A stretch of 64,000 nucleotides of DNA, taken from assembly GCA_944376125.1 (NCBI GenBank), contig CALWBQ010000049.1:1-64000 (forward strand), in the 5' to 3' direction. This DNA is from an uncultured Lachnospiraceae bacterium (GTDB lineage Bacteria; Bacillota; Clostridia; Lachnospirales; Lachnospiraceae). A program made the translations under genes and the position numbers. The notes beneath the pieces are model-generated. The model ran no database searches. It was not told where the DNA came from and saw nothing but the letters and a program-made list of their open reading frames with translations. This document shows, one piece after another, positions 1 to 8,398 of this stretch (within the stretch, counting starts at the first letter, position 1; every line of letters begins with the position of its first letter).

Positions 1-1
1 C

Positions 2-667
2 GGGATTACGCCAACGCTGGATGACTATTATTATTCCTCAAAAGAGTATGCGCTTTCGGTCGGGAGAAATGCCGGGGTCATGGCGCTGCAGATGGCGGCT
101 GTGACGACCGGACTGGATATCGTTTCCCAAGTGGCCCAGGGGAAGGAAATCAAAACAGATGAAGTCCTGGAAACAGCACTGTCAGCCGGAGCAGATACCG
201 GTGTGAAAGTAGTGGCGGCAGGAACCCTCCATGGCGCAGTGAGAAAGGGCACGATTTCATTTTTGCCAAAAACTTTGGGGGCCAGTACGATTGCCAGCAT
301 TGCCTTTGTAGGGGTAGAGAACGCAAAGGTGATGTTAAAGATGGCGGCTGGAAAACTTTCCATGGTCAGCGGATTGGACCGGATGGGGCAGGTTACCACT
401 TCCATGATAGGCGGGATGGGAATCGCTAGTCTTGTCCAGGGAGCGGTAGCCGGAATAGTCGGAGGTCCAATCGGAGTCGGAGTAGGGCTGGTTTCCGGTA
501 TGGTGGGCTATGCGGCTGGCAGCAGTGTTGGGGAGAAGATTTATTCAACCGCAAAGAATGTGGCCCACACAGCGAGGGACCTTGGGAAGAAAGCACTGGA
601 GACCGTAAGGGCGGTAAAGGAAAAGGCGAAGGAGAAAGTGAAGAAATTCTTTTCTATATTTAGTTAA
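2..667 (+). CDS. Glycine-zipper membrane protein, 5' partial
   Basis: The reading frame is open from the window edge, so the N-terminus is missing and 221 codons are visible. Residues about 135-180 are a run of Gly, Ala, Val and Ile with GxxxG spacing, as in glycine-zipper membrane segments. The last 40 residues are strongly basic (many Lys) and look like a cytosolic or amphipathic tail. I do not recognise the family. Such proteins are common in element cargo and sometimes resemble the membrane-active ends of toxins, but nothing here proves that. The next gene begins 47 bases downstream. Confidence 0.6.
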   Translation, partial: GITPTLDDYYYSSKEYALSVGRNAGVMALQMAAVTTGLDIVSQVAQGKEIKTDEVLETALSAGADTGVKVVAAGTLHGAVRKGTISFLPKTLGASTIASIAFVGVENAKVMLKMAAGKLSMVSGLDRMGQVTTSMIGGMGIASLVQGAVAGIVGGPIGVGVGLVSGMVGYAAGSSVGEKIYSTAKNVAHTARDLGKKALETVRAVKEKAKEKVKKFFSIFS

Positions 668-714
668 AGGTTGAATGACCGGAGATAAATGTTATTTGAC
701 GGAGGAGGGAGATT

Positions 715-3099
715 ATGTCAGAAGAAGTAATGCAGATTATTGGATATGGTGCTATGGCGCTTATGTTACTATTATTATTAGTAGTAATTGCACAGTTTCG
801 GCTGGAATTCTATGAAATGGGTAAAAAGAAACTTTTAAAGCGGAAAATCCGGGAAAAAACTCTGATTCCTGCTGCAAATCAATCGCTGGAAGATGTTGCT
901 GAAAAATTAAAAGAATTTCTGGATTTTCAAGCTAAAAAAGTAGAAGTGCATAAGAATGAAATTGAGGTTAATCTGTTTGTTGATGATGTAAAATCGGAAA
1001 TCACTATTCACATTAAACTACAGGATGGATATTTTGTGGTAAGACCCTTGGTATCGGATGCGCTTCATTGGAATATAGCCGGACAGGTGGAGGAAACGCT
1101 GGCTTATGTGTGCGGAGAAAAAGCAACGATATGCAATGATGATGCCAGATATGAGTTTGCAAAGATTTTACGAATTCGGAAATTTGAGAAAAAATATAAA
1201 TGGATTTGCATTGGGGCGGCAATTGTTTGGGGAGCAATCGCGATTTTTCTTTATTATAATACAACGGACTACATAGATGCAGTAAAGGAAACGGTTTTAA
1301 CAGATACGGATGCGCCGATTGGAGAGGTGTTTGACGATTTTTTTGGAGAGCAGGAATGGAGCAATGCAGACGCCAATGTGGATGGATATGCATTCGTTAT
1401 TATGGAAGGCGCTTGCTATTATGAAGTATCGATTGACAGCAGTCGGGAAAAAGTAGATGTAGAAATAGAATTCCTGATCAATGAAGAAAATGGTGAATTG
1501 ACGATTCAGAATATTTCGGTAGATGGAGAACTGCTGGATACAAATGCCCAGGCTGAACTGATTGAAGATGTATATGAAACTCATATGGCCCGTACGTCGT
1601 TCCAATCTGTTGAAGATGTACTGACAGATTTCGGAAACTTTATTGGTAATGAGATGATGGAAGGTCTGATGGGGCACTATGTAAGCTACTATTCGAAGGA
1701 AGATGAGGAGTTAGCTTATGAAACGTTTGAGAGTGAGGAAAATTCAGCAGATGAAGCCATGAAGGCTTATAAAGCAGAGTGCCAGGATTTTGACTATCGG
1801 GAATATTTCCGTTATGAGCAGGAACATCTGGGAGAAAAGATAAAGCTAGAAATGCAGGTAGAACAGATAATTGATGGTGCATTTAGAGGATATGATGCTC
1901 AGGGGAACGAATACTATATTATTGATGAACGTGAAGAAGAATCTCCTTTCCGAGTGATGGAAGGAGATGTGTTAACGGTTTATGGGGAATATTCTGGGGT
2001 CTTAGAGCTAACACGAGCAATGGAAGATTACGAATCGGAGGTATTCAGCATTACGGCGAGGTACGCAGACTTGATGGAGGAAGAAGGCGAAATAACGGGG
2101 GCAGACTACAGCGGTCTTAGTAACTACATAGGAACCTGGCAAGACCAGTACAGCCAGCGCTGCAATATGGAAATCTCTTCATTAACTGAAAGTGAAGTAT
2201 CAGTTCTGATTCGTTGGGGCAGCAGTGCGACGGAGGAGTCACAGTGGACGATGACTGGTGTCTATCAGCCGGATAGTGGAATTTTGGAATACACGGATGG
2301 CGTTCTAACAGACAATGTGTATCAGGACAACGGAGCAATTTCCAGTGAAGAGGCTTACAGCGGAGGAACGGGAAGATTTTATATAGAAGATGGGTATTTG
2401 TATTGGATAGATGATGTGGAAAATCAGGGAGCGGAGTGTTATTTTCAAAGGATAGGAGAAGTATCAACAGAACCAGAAACAATGGTAGAGCAGGTAGAGG
2501 CGGATAATCCATATCAGGATTCCATCCTTCTCTGGAAAAGCTATTATGTGGCCCTTACCGATGCAGACTGTATGGGATTATCTAAAGAAGAACTGCGGAT
2601 TGCCCGAAATGAAATTTATGCTGCTTATGGAAGAATATTTACATCACAAGACCTGATTGACTATTTTAACAGCAAGCCATGGTATCAGGGGACAATTCCA
2701 TCGGACCAATTTGATGATTCTGTTTTAACAGAGATTCAAAAAGCGAATATAAGGACAATTCAATCTTATGAAGAATTGGCAGATGAGGGAAGTGATTATA
2801 GTGTAAGAGGATTGGCAATTAATGATGAATATGCAATTCCGCAGAAACCGGGGGAATATACATATGTGAACAACAGTGATGACAGTCAGTACGTTATATT
2901 GACGGTCGGGCGCGATGTGTCACTGGCCTTTTGGGGAGCAACCGGCTGTTTCCAGAAACTGTCCGGATTTAATAATATCAATGATCAGGAATATTCTAAC
3001 AGCGGAGCGGGAGTAAGTCTCATATTTAACAATTACGGGCGGGAGATGGTGTATATTATGAGTGATGGAACTCAGATTACTTATACGTTTTCTTACTGA
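715..3099 (+). CDS. Two-TM membrane protein with YARHG domain
   Basis: This is a 794-residue protein with a good Shine-Dalgarno (GGAGGAGGGA) before the ATG. A first hydrophobic segment lies at about residues 6-28 and a second at about 162-182, leaving a large, acidic, probably extracytoplasmic C-terminal part. Residues about 605-685 match the YARHG domain: the alternation of 'RIARNEIYAAYGR' with 'YFNSKPWY' is diagnostic of that small extracellular domain in Firmicutes. The function of YARHG is unknown. The gene is visibly more AT-rich than the DUF932 and recombination genes that follow, which suggests a separate origin. It could be a surface or immunity-type protein carried as cargo. Confidence 0.75.
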   Translation: MSEEVMQIIGYGAMALMLLLLLVVIAQFRLEFYEMGKKKLLKRKIREKTLIPAANQSLEDVAEKLKEFLDFQAKKVEVHKNEIEVNLFVDDVKSEITIHIKLQDGYFVVRPLVSDALHWNIAGQVEETLAYVCGEKATICNDDARYEFAKILRIRKFEKKYKWICIGAAIVWGAIAIFLYYNTTDYIDAVKETVLTDTDAPIGEVFDDFFGEQEWSNADANVDGYAFVIMEGACYYEVSIDSSREKVDVEIEFLINEENGELTIQNISVDGELLDTNAQAELIEDVYETHMARTSFQSVEDVLTDFGNFIGNEMMEGLMGHYVSYYSKEDEELAYETFESEENSADEAMKAYKAECQDFDYREYFRYEQEHLGEKIKLEMQVEQIIDGAFRGYDAQGNEYYIIDEREEESPFRVMEGDVLTVYGEYSGVLELTRAMEDYESEVFSITARYADLMEEEGEITGADYSGLSNYIGTWQDQYSQRCNMEISSLTESEVSVLIRWGSSATEESQWTMTGVYQPDSGILEYTDGVLTDNVYQDNGAISSEEAYSGGTGRFYIEDGYLYWIDDVENQGAECYFQRIGEVSTEPETMVEQVEADNPYQDSILLWKSYYVALTDADCMGLSKEELRIARNEIYAAYGRIFTSQDLIDYFNSKPWYQGTIPSDQFDDSVLTEIQKANIRTIQSYEELADEGSDYSVRGLAINDEYAIPQKPGEYTYVNNSDDSQYVILTVGRDVSLAFWGATGCFQKLSGFNNINDQEYSNSGAGVSLIFNNYGREMVYIMSDGTQITYTFSY

Positions 3100-3307
3100 G
3101 AAATGGATGAAGAAATGTGACAGAGAATAAAGACCGCCATGTGAATACAGGCAAGGCTAAACGATCACTTTTTTGTATAGGAGAGTTGGCCGCGTAGTTG
3201 AAGACGTAAGCTGGACGGCAGATGATTTTGTCCCACTTCCCCCTACGCATATATATTATCCTTTGGAATCAATTACAATCACAAACATTTCAAAGGAGGT
3301 AATGTAT

Positions 3308-4240
3308 ATGTCAGCAAATGTTGAAACTATGTTTTACACAAGAGTAACCCCGTGGCATGGCCTGGGCACCAGGGTGGAGGAAGCGCCGGGATCGAAAGAG
3401 GCCCTCGCGCTTGCCGGTCTGGATTGGCAGGTGATTCAGAAGTCGGTTTTGACCGAAGATGGGCAGTCAATCGACGGCTTTAAGGCCAATATCCGGGATC
3501 GGGATGGACAGATATTAGGAGTAGTGACGGAGCGATACAAGGTTGTGCAGAATGAAGACGCCTTCGCCTTTACAGATCAACTGTTGGGCGAGGGCGTTGT
3601 TTATGAAACGGCAGGTTCCTTACAAAATGGCCGACGGACCTGGATCTTGGCCAGGCTGCCTCAGCGCTATATCATTAGCGGGGATGAGATCACACCATAT
3701 CTCGTATTTATGAATTCCCACGATGGGACTGGGGCTATAAAAGCAGCTATGACGCCGATTCGGGTTGTATGCCAGAATACTTTGAACCTGGCCCTTTCCA
3801 CCGCAAAACGCAGCTGGTCTACGATCCATACAGGAGATATTCAGGGGAAGATGAAGGATGCCCGAAACTCGCTGCTGTATGCGAACCGCTATATGGGGGA
3901 ACTGGGAAAGGCAGTGGATGAGCTGCAGCAGATTCGTCTGTCGGACCGGAAAGTTTATGAGTATATCAATGCTTTGTTTCCTTTGGCAGATGGGGCAACG
4001 GATCAGCAGAAGAAAAATCTTCTGAAGCTGAAGGAGGATGTAAAAATGAGGTACTTTGAAGCGCCGGATTTGAGGCAAGTTGGAAAGAACGGCTATCGGT
4101 TTATCAATGCGATATCGGATTTTGCCACTCACGCAAGACCTTTGAGAGCCAGCACCAATTACAGGGAAAACCTGTTTGCCAGGACTGTAGAGGGAAATGC
4201 GATGATTGACCGGGCTTATCAACTGCTTCGGGCAGCCTGA
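3308..4240 (+). CDS. DUF932 phage/plasmid-like protein
   Basis: This 310-residue protein belongs to the DUF932 (TIGR03299, phage/plasmid-like) family, which opens with a conserved 'TPWHGLG' motif (here residues 14-20) and continues with 'YKVVQNEDAF' and 'TPIRVVCQNTL' blocks, all present. The family is found on phages, plasmids and ICEs, and its role is unknown although it often sits near recombination genes, as here. The frame extends upstream without a ribosome site. I chose the ATG at 3308 because AAAGGAGGT ends at base 3300, 7 bases before it; the ATG at 3302 is too close. A strong terminator follows. Confidence 0.9.
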   Translation: MSANVETMFYTRVTPWHGLGTRVEEAPGSKEALALAGLDWQVIQKSVLTEDGQSIDGFKANIRDRDGQILGVVTERYKVVQNEDAFAFTDQLLGEGVVYETAGSLQNGRRTWILARLPQRYIISGDEITPYLVFMNSHDGTGAIKAAMTPIRVVCQNTLNLALSTAKRSWSTIHTGDIQGKMKDARNSLLYANRYMGELGKAVDELQQIRLSDRKVYEYINALFPLADGATDQQKKNLLKLKEDVKMRYFEAPDLRQVGKNGYRFINAISDFATHARPLRASTNYRENLFARTVEGNAMIDRAYQLLRAA

Positions 4241-4278
4241 CAGGGAAGCGAGAGATCAGGAAAATATTAAAACGATGC

Positions 4279-4321
4279 AGAGCAGGAGCACGAAATTAAA
4301 AGGTGCTTCTGCTCTATTTTT
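4279..4321 (+). terminator. Rho-independent terminator after DUF932 gene
   Basis: A 13-bp stem (AGAGCAGGAGCAC paired with GTGCTTCTGCTCT, one G-U pair) with an 11-base loop is followed by ATTTTTG. It separates the DUF932 gene from the recombination operon. Confidence 0.8.
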
Positions 4322-4392
4322 GATTGCTGCGAGTACTTAGCGTCTGTTCTTTAGGCGTTTACATGTGATATATTGGAGAAGGGAGAAATATC

Positions 4393-4551
4393 ATGGGAGC
4401 AGATACCCAGAAGGAACAAATTCTGAGGATGATGGAGAGAGGGAAGATTTTGGGACTGCCATTGTTAGACCATATCATTATAGGTGCGGAAGGCAGGTTC
4501 TTAAGCCTAGCGGAAATGGAAGTTCTGAATCAGAGACTGGATATCGGATGA
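4393..4551 (+). pseudogene. RadC-type JAB protein, C-terminal remnant
   Basis: The frame encodes 52 residues beginning MGADTQKEQ and ending in a stop. Residues about 20-45 ('LGLPLLDHIIIG' then 'GRFLSLAEM') match the extreme C-terminus of RadC/DUF2466 JAB proteins, which normally run to about 150-230 residues. The catalytic H-x-H...S...D centre lies upstream of this piece in the family and is absent here. A weak AGAAGGGAGAAA sequence precedes the ATG, so a short product could still be made. RadC proteins are common in the same ICE module as DUF932, YqaJ and Rad52, which fits a decayed neighbour. Confidence 0.75.
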
Positions 4552-4661
4552 ACCTGGTCAGGAAAGATTTACAAGCTGCTGTTGATTTTAAACAAGAGAG
4601 CTGTTCTATACGGGATAGCTCTTTCTTTATGCCGTGAATTATTAGAAGGAGGGAGAACGAA

Positions 4662-4709
4662 GTGCCTTGGATCATTATTGAAATTATCATTAAACTTTTA
4701 AAAAAATAG
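4662..4709 (+). CDS. Possible 15-residue hydrophobic micropeptide
   Basis: GTG at 4662 opens a 15-codon frame, VPWIIIEIIIKLLKK, ending in TAG. A strong AAGGAGG lies 9-10 bases upstream and a separate GGGGG site precedes the next gene. The peptide is an Ile/Leu-rich amphipathic helix with a Lys tail, a composition seen in type I toxin peptides and phenol-soluble-modulin-like peptides. It lies 16 bases before the YqaJ gene, so it could instead be a leader ORF. The size is too small for homology to be decisive. The call rests on ribosome site and composition only. Confidence 0.4.
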   Translation: MPWIIIEIIIKLLKK

Positions 4710-4725
4710 AGGGGGATGAAAACGT

Positions 4726-5658
4726 ATGGGAACAATAAAAATACCAACAGCCGGGATGAACCGGCAGGAATGGCTGAAATTGAGAAAAACCGGAATTGGA
4801 GGATCTGATGCGGGGGCTGTCTGTGGGGTGAACCCCTATGCCAGCCCGATCCAGGTATATTTAGATAAGATCCGAGAAGAGACGGAGGATCGGGACAATG
4901 AGCCGATGCGTCAAGGCAGAGATTTGGAAGACTATGTGGCTCGTAGGTTTGCAGAGGCGACAGGTTTAAAGGCGAGGCGATCACGGTATCTGTACCGGCA
5001 TTTGGAATATCCCTTCATGCTGGCGGATGTGGACCGGCTAATTGTGGGACATGACGCAGGGCTGGAGTGCAAGACTGCCAGTCCTTACCAAGAAGATGCC
5101 TGGAAGGATGGGGCCATACCGCCTCACTATCTGCTCCAGTGCCTTCACTATATGGCAGTGACGGGAAAGAAAGAGTGGTATTTGGCAGTGGTCATCCTGG
5201 GTAAAGGATTTCAATATCGGAAAATTGTTTGGGATGATGATCTAATTAGAAAACTTAGAGCAATAGAAGAAGCCTTCTGGACAGGGTATGTCCTTCCACG
5301 TAAGATGCCGGAACCAGATGGGAGTAAGGCATTTGGCGAGGCATTAGGACTGTGCTACCCCAAAGCAGTATCTGGCAGTGCTATCCGTCTGGAGGGCTTT
5401 GACAAAAGGTTGGAAAGGAGGGAAGCGCTGCTGAAAAAAATTAAGGAGCTGGAGCAGGAACAGCGGCAGATTGAACAGGAACTGAAAGTATATTTAAAAG
5501 ACAGGGAATCGGCGAAGAGCAGCCAGTACCTGGTGACGTGGATGAACGTGGAGACTACCCGTCTGGATGCCGGGCGCCTAAAGGAAGAACAGCCGGAGAT
5601 TTACCGGCAATATGTGAAGGTAAATCATTCGCGAAGATTAACGGTAAAAGTGGCCTGA
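4726..5658 (+). CDS. YqaJ-type recombination exonuclease
   Basis: This 310-residue protein is a YqaJ viral recombinase family nuclease, a lambda-exonuclease-like PD-(D/E)XK enzyme that resects double-stranded ends for an annealing partner. Visible features are the 'GIGGSDAG' block (about residues 22-29), 'RDLEDYV' with the first acidic residue (about 65-71), 'ADVDRL' (about 100) and the catalytic 'ECK' (about 114-116). A coiled coil of Glu, Gln and Lys lies at about 225-265. The next gene, 15 bases downstream, encodes the expected Rad52-type annealing partner, so the two form a phage-style recombination pair. Confidence 0.9.
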   Translation: MGTIKIPTAGMNRQEWLKLRKTGIGGSDAGAVCGVNPYASPIQVYLDKIREETEDRDNEPMRQGRDLEDYVARRFAEATGLKARRSRYLYRHLEYPFMLADVDRLIVGHDAGLECKTASPYQEDAWKDGAIPPHYLLQCLHYMAVTGKKEWYLAVVILGKGFQYRKIVWDDDLIRKLRAIEEAFWTGYVLPRKMPEPDGSKAFGEALGLCYPKAVSGSAIRLEGFDKRLERREALLKKIKELEQEQRQIEQELKVYLKDRESAKSSQYLVTWMNVETTRLDAGRLKEEQPEIYRQYVKVNHSRRLTVKVA

Positions 5659-5673
5659 GAGAGGAGAAAACAT

Positions 5674-6402
5674 ATGGAAGACTGTAAAAAAGAGACGAGG
5701 GCAATCAGGATGCTGACAGCGGAGGAGATTGAATGTCGGATTTCTATGGTAAGTGAGAAAGGCGTCGCATTGCTGCTGTTCAAGGATGCCAGGGTGGACC
5801 AGAAGATTTTGGATGAAACCTTTGGGCCGCTGGGGTGGAAGAGGAGCCATCAGGAAATCGGCGGGGATCTGTATTGTACCGTAGAAGTATGGGATAAAGA
5901 AAAAGGCCAGTGGATCGGAAAACAGGATGTTGGAACACCTGGGAACGCGGAGAAAGAGAAAGGACGAGCTTCAGACAGTTTTAAGCGGGCATGCTTTAAT
6001 TGGGGAATCGGCAGGGAATTATATACAGCCCCATTTATCTGGATCCCGGCGCGGAAGACGAGGATTCAGGAAAAGGATGGGAAATACTGCTGCCGGGAAT
6101 GCTTTCGGGTATTGGAGATCCAGTATGACCAGGAGAGAACTATCTGTGAACTGAAACTGATAGATTCAGAAGGACAGTTAGTGTATGAATTTCAGAAAAG
6201 TAGAGCGGCAGCCGATCCAGCCAAAAGTGGCCTGAGCAGGGAGCAGGAACAGAAAATGGAACAGGAATTAAAGCGAACCGGCGTAGCTTTGGAAGCCGTG
6301 CTGAACCGGTACCATATACAGGAAGCGGGACAGATAACGGATGAGATATACCAGAAAGCTATGAGGGATTTAAAACGGTCTCGCAGCAGGAATGCGGCAT
6401 AA
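5674..6402 (+). CDS. Rad52/22-family single-strand annealing protein
   Basis: This 242-residue protein belongs to the Rad52/Rad22 annealing family used by phages and ICEs. The blocks 'FGPLGWKRSH', 'GKQDVGTPGN' and 'ASDSFKRACFNWGIGRELY' (about residues 50-120) are the family's DNA-binding core. The C-terminal third is Gln/Glu-rich and probably flexible. It should anneal single strands produced by the upstream YqaJ exonuclease. AGAGAGGAGAAAA precedes the ATG. The C-terminal end is followed directly by the ribosome site of the next gene, so the three are one operon. Confidence 0.9.
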   Translation: MEDCKKETRAIRMLTAEEIECRISMVSEKGVALLLFKDARVDQKILDETFGPLGWKRSHQEIGGDLYCTVEVWDKEKGQWIGKQDVGTPGNAEKEKGRASDSFKRACFNWGIGRELYTAPFIWIPARKTRIQEKDGKYCCRECFRVLEIQYDQERTICELKLIDSEGQLVYEFQKSRAAADPAKSGLSREQEQKMEQELKRTGVALEAVLNRYHIQEAGQITDEIYQKAMRDLKRSRSRNAA

Positions 6403-6415
6403 GGAGGTGTGTGAT

Positions 6416-6787
6416 ATGGAGCAGAAGAAAAAATTGGAAGAACTGCTTTATGAGTTGGCAGAACAGATGTTAGGTTCGATTCCTGGTGAAGACCAGGGGA
6501 ACAAAAGGGGGAATAAAGAAAGAAAGGGAACCCACCCGACCTTGGATGAATTTTTGGATGAGGCGATCACATATCGAATTGACCGTATCTTGGCACCTGT
6601 CCACCAAAAGGAGGCCGAGGGAAAAGAAGTAGGGATTGATCTAATCGATAAAGCTCCGCCGGAGGTAAAACGTAAAATGGAAAAATGGGTGGATTCTTGT
6701 ATTAAATGGTCATGGAGAGACTGTGGTGTGGTCTATAGAGAGGCATTCCGAGATGGGATGCGGCTGGCAAAGAAGATGTTTCTGTAG
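6416..6787 (+). CDS. Hypothetical protein of recombination operon
   Basis: A 123-residue, charged, probably soluble protein that I do not recognise. The frame continues 8 codons upstream, but AAGGAGGTG at about 6402-6410 fits the ATG at 6416. Residues 1-20 look helical (EELLYELAEQ), and the C-terminal part contains a Trp-rich helix ('WVDSCIKWSWRD') and a basic 'RDGMRLAKKMF' end. It follows the annealing protein by 13 bases and ends before a hairpin, which makes it the last gene of the YqaJ/Rad52 operon. It may be an accessory recombination factor, but only the position supports this. Confidence 0.7.
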   Translation: MEQKKKLEELLYELAEQMLGSIPGEDQGNKRGNKERKGTHPTLDEFLDEAITYRIDRILAPVHQKEAEGKEVGIDLIDKAPPEVKRKMEKWVDSCIKWSWRDCGVVYREAFRDGMRLAKKMFL

Positions 6788-6817
6788 CAGAAAAGAAAGG
6801 ATTACAGAACAAACAGA

Positions 6818-6850
6818 GGGGATGCGGAGAAGATCTGCATCCCTTATTTC
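6818..6850 (+). terminator. Probable terminator after recombination operon
   Basis: GGGATGC and GCATCCC form a 7-bp stem around an 11-base loop, followed by TTATTTCATTT. The T-run is broken, so this is a moderate call. Confidence 0.5.
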
Positions 6851-6876
6851 ATTTAATAAGGAAGGACAGAGAAAAA

Positions 6877-7560
6877 ATGGAACAATGCAAATTGATTATG
6901 GAACAGACACAGAAAATGAGCTGGAAAGAGGCAAAGGGACAGATGGTATTTTGGCTTATAAACCGAAAAAGAAATAAAATGCTGCTGAAGACAGCGTGTG
7001 CTTTGAATTGCGGGGATATGGCCCTGGTATGCGGTCTGCACTGGAAGGAAGGGAGCGAGAGCCGATTTGTTCCAGTCAACCAGGAACAAATGAGCCGATG
7101 GCGGGTGTCGATAAGAGAGATGCTTGCAGAGGCGGAACAGAATATGATCCAAAGTTTTCCAGCTGTAAAAAGACCACTGGAAGAGGTATTGCAGGAAGCG
7201 GCAAAAATGGTTGGGCAGACATGGGAAAAAGAAGAGACAGGATTAGGGAGAAAGCTGATCCTTTTGACAAATCGCGAAGGTTATTTGGGTGCATCGGCCA
7301 TGCTGTATGATGGAGTATTAAAAGAACTTGCGGATGCAATGAGATCGGATCTATTTATCCTGCCTTCCAGCATCCATGAAGTTTTGGTACTGCCAGACGA
7401 TGGAGAAGTGGGCGGGAAGGAGCTTGAGGAAATCGTGCAAACCATCAACCGGACGGAAGTAGAAGACGGAGAAGTATTGTCAGATACGGTGTATTATTAC
7501 TGCAGGGAGAACGATCTTCTGCTTCCGGCCAGAGCCTTCTCCAAAGAAGCGACTCTTTGA
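6877..7560 (+). CDS. DUF5688 family protein
   Basis: This 227-residue protein resembles DUF5688, a family found mostly in Lachnospiraceae and Ruminococcaceae elements. The family signature is the C-terminal half: 'LLTNREGYLGASAMLYDGVL', then 'DLFILPSSIHEVLVLPDD', then 'VSDTVYYY'-like sequence, and all are visible from about residue 125. The N-terminal part is shorter than in typical DUF5688 proteins, where the region before this core is longer, so it may be a trimmed version. Function is unknown; the family travels with conjugative and integrative elements. AAGGACAGA precedes the ATG. Its stop overlaps the beginning of the recombinase reading frame. Confidence 0.75.
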   Translation: MEQCKLIMEQTQKMSWKEAKGQMVFWLINRKRNKMLLKTACALNCGDMALVCGLHWKEGSESRFVPVNQEQMSRWRVSIREMLAEAEQNMIQSFPAVKRPLEEVLQEAAKMVGQTWEKEETGLGRKLILLTNREGYLGASAMLYDGVLKELADAMRSDLFILPSSIHEVLVLPDDGEVGGKELEEIVQTINRTEVEDGEVLSDTVYYYCRENDLLLPARAFSKEATL

Positions 7561-7583
7561 ACGGACGGAGTGTGAGCGGAAGA

Positions 7584-8207
7584 ATGTCAGAATCAAGAAT
7601 TATGGGCTACGCCAGGGTAAGCAGTGCAGAGCAAAGTCTGGCAAGACAGCTGGTGGAGCTAAAAAAGTATGTTCCGGAAGAAAATATTGTTACAGATAAG
7701 CAGAGCGGAAAGGATTTCAACCGCCCGGGGTATCAGGCATTAAAGGGAGCCCTGGGGCTGCGGCGAGGAGATGTTCTGGTAATCAAGTCACTGGATCGGC
7801 TTAGCCGAAACAAACAGGAAATGAAACAGGAACTGCAGTGGTTTAAGGAACATGGGATCCGATTGAAGGTAATTGATCTTCCGACCACAATGGTTCAGCT
7901 GGATGCCGGACAAGAATGGATCCAGGAAATGGTGAATAATATTTTGATAGAGGTGTTGTCCAGCATTGCGGAGGAGGAGCGGAATACCATACGCAAAAGA
8001 CAACGGGAAGGGATCGAAGCGGCGAAAAATGCCGGAGTCAGGTTCGGCCCTCCGGACAAAGGATTCCCAGAAGAATGGGAATCTTACTATTCTCGCTATA
8101 AGCAAGGGGAAATCACGAGAAAATATGTACTGGAAAAGTTAGGGATTCATGCAGACAGGTTTAAATACTTGAAAAAGAAGTATGAGGCCATGAAAAAAGG
8201 GAAATAA
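7584..8207 (+). CDS. Small serine recombinase (resolvase/invertase family)
   Basis: This 207-residue protein has the serine-recombinase N-terminal catalytic domain. 'GYARVSSAEQ' (residues 8-17) carries the nucleophile Ser13, 'KSGKDFNRPGY' follows, and 'SLDRLSRN' carries the catalytic arginines. The linker 'EEERNTIRKRQREGI' is the long E-helix, and a helix-turn-helix of about 40 residues ends the protein. At this length it is a resolvase/invertase type, not a large integrase, so it probably resolves or inverts rather than integrates the element. The frame can also open at TTG 7557 or GTG 7572; ATG 7584 was chosen, although its ribosome site is weak. Confidence 0.9.
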   Translation: MSESRIMGYARVSSAEQSLARQLVELKKYVPEENIVTDKQSGKDFNRPGYQALKGALGLRRGDVLVIKSLDRLSRNKQEMKQELQWFKEHGIRLKVIDLPTTMVQLDAGQEWIQEMVNNILIEVLSSIAEEERNTIRKRQREGIEAAKNAGVRFGPPDKGFPEEWESYYSRYKQGEITRKYVLEKLGIHADRFKYLKKKYEAMKKGK

Positions 8208-8249
8208 GCTGCATGATATTTATTCCGCCCAAAAGGGTAGATATTATAA

Positions 8250-8294
8250 CTTAATCCCCTGTTATCTGGACACGAGATGGCAGGGGGATTTAAG
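8250..8294 (+). terminator. Hairpin after serine recombinase
   Basis: CTTAATCCCCTG pairs with CAGGGGGATTTAAG with two small bulges around a 19-base loop. There is no T-run beyond the stem, so termination strength is uncertain. Confidence 0.4.
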
Positions 8295-8345
8295 TAGAGG
8301 TTACTGCCTGTAAATCTGGGTAAAATTTGTGTGGAAGATTTTGGA

Positions 8346-8374
8346 TTGTCTCTCTAACCAGTCTATGCTAGAAT
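8346..8374 (+). promoter_or_regulatory. Sigma-A promoter for AAA/DUF4143 ATPase
   Basis: TTGTCT, a 17-base spacer and TAGAAT lie 25 bases upstream of the ATG at 8399. A similar promoter precedes the decayed copy at 9833-9861. Confidence 0.65.
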
Positions 8375-8398
8375 AGAAATGCAGGAAAGCGAGGTGGC

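Noticed and set aside
3173..3307. N-terminal extension of the DUF932 protein
   Set aside because: The frame is open to 3173 but has no ribosome site there; the AAAGGAGGT and the conserved family start both point to 3308.
4365..4637. A 90-codon frame overlapping the RadC remnant
   Set aside because: The real homology is in another frame (4393-4551) that matches RadC's C-terminus; this frame is composition noise.
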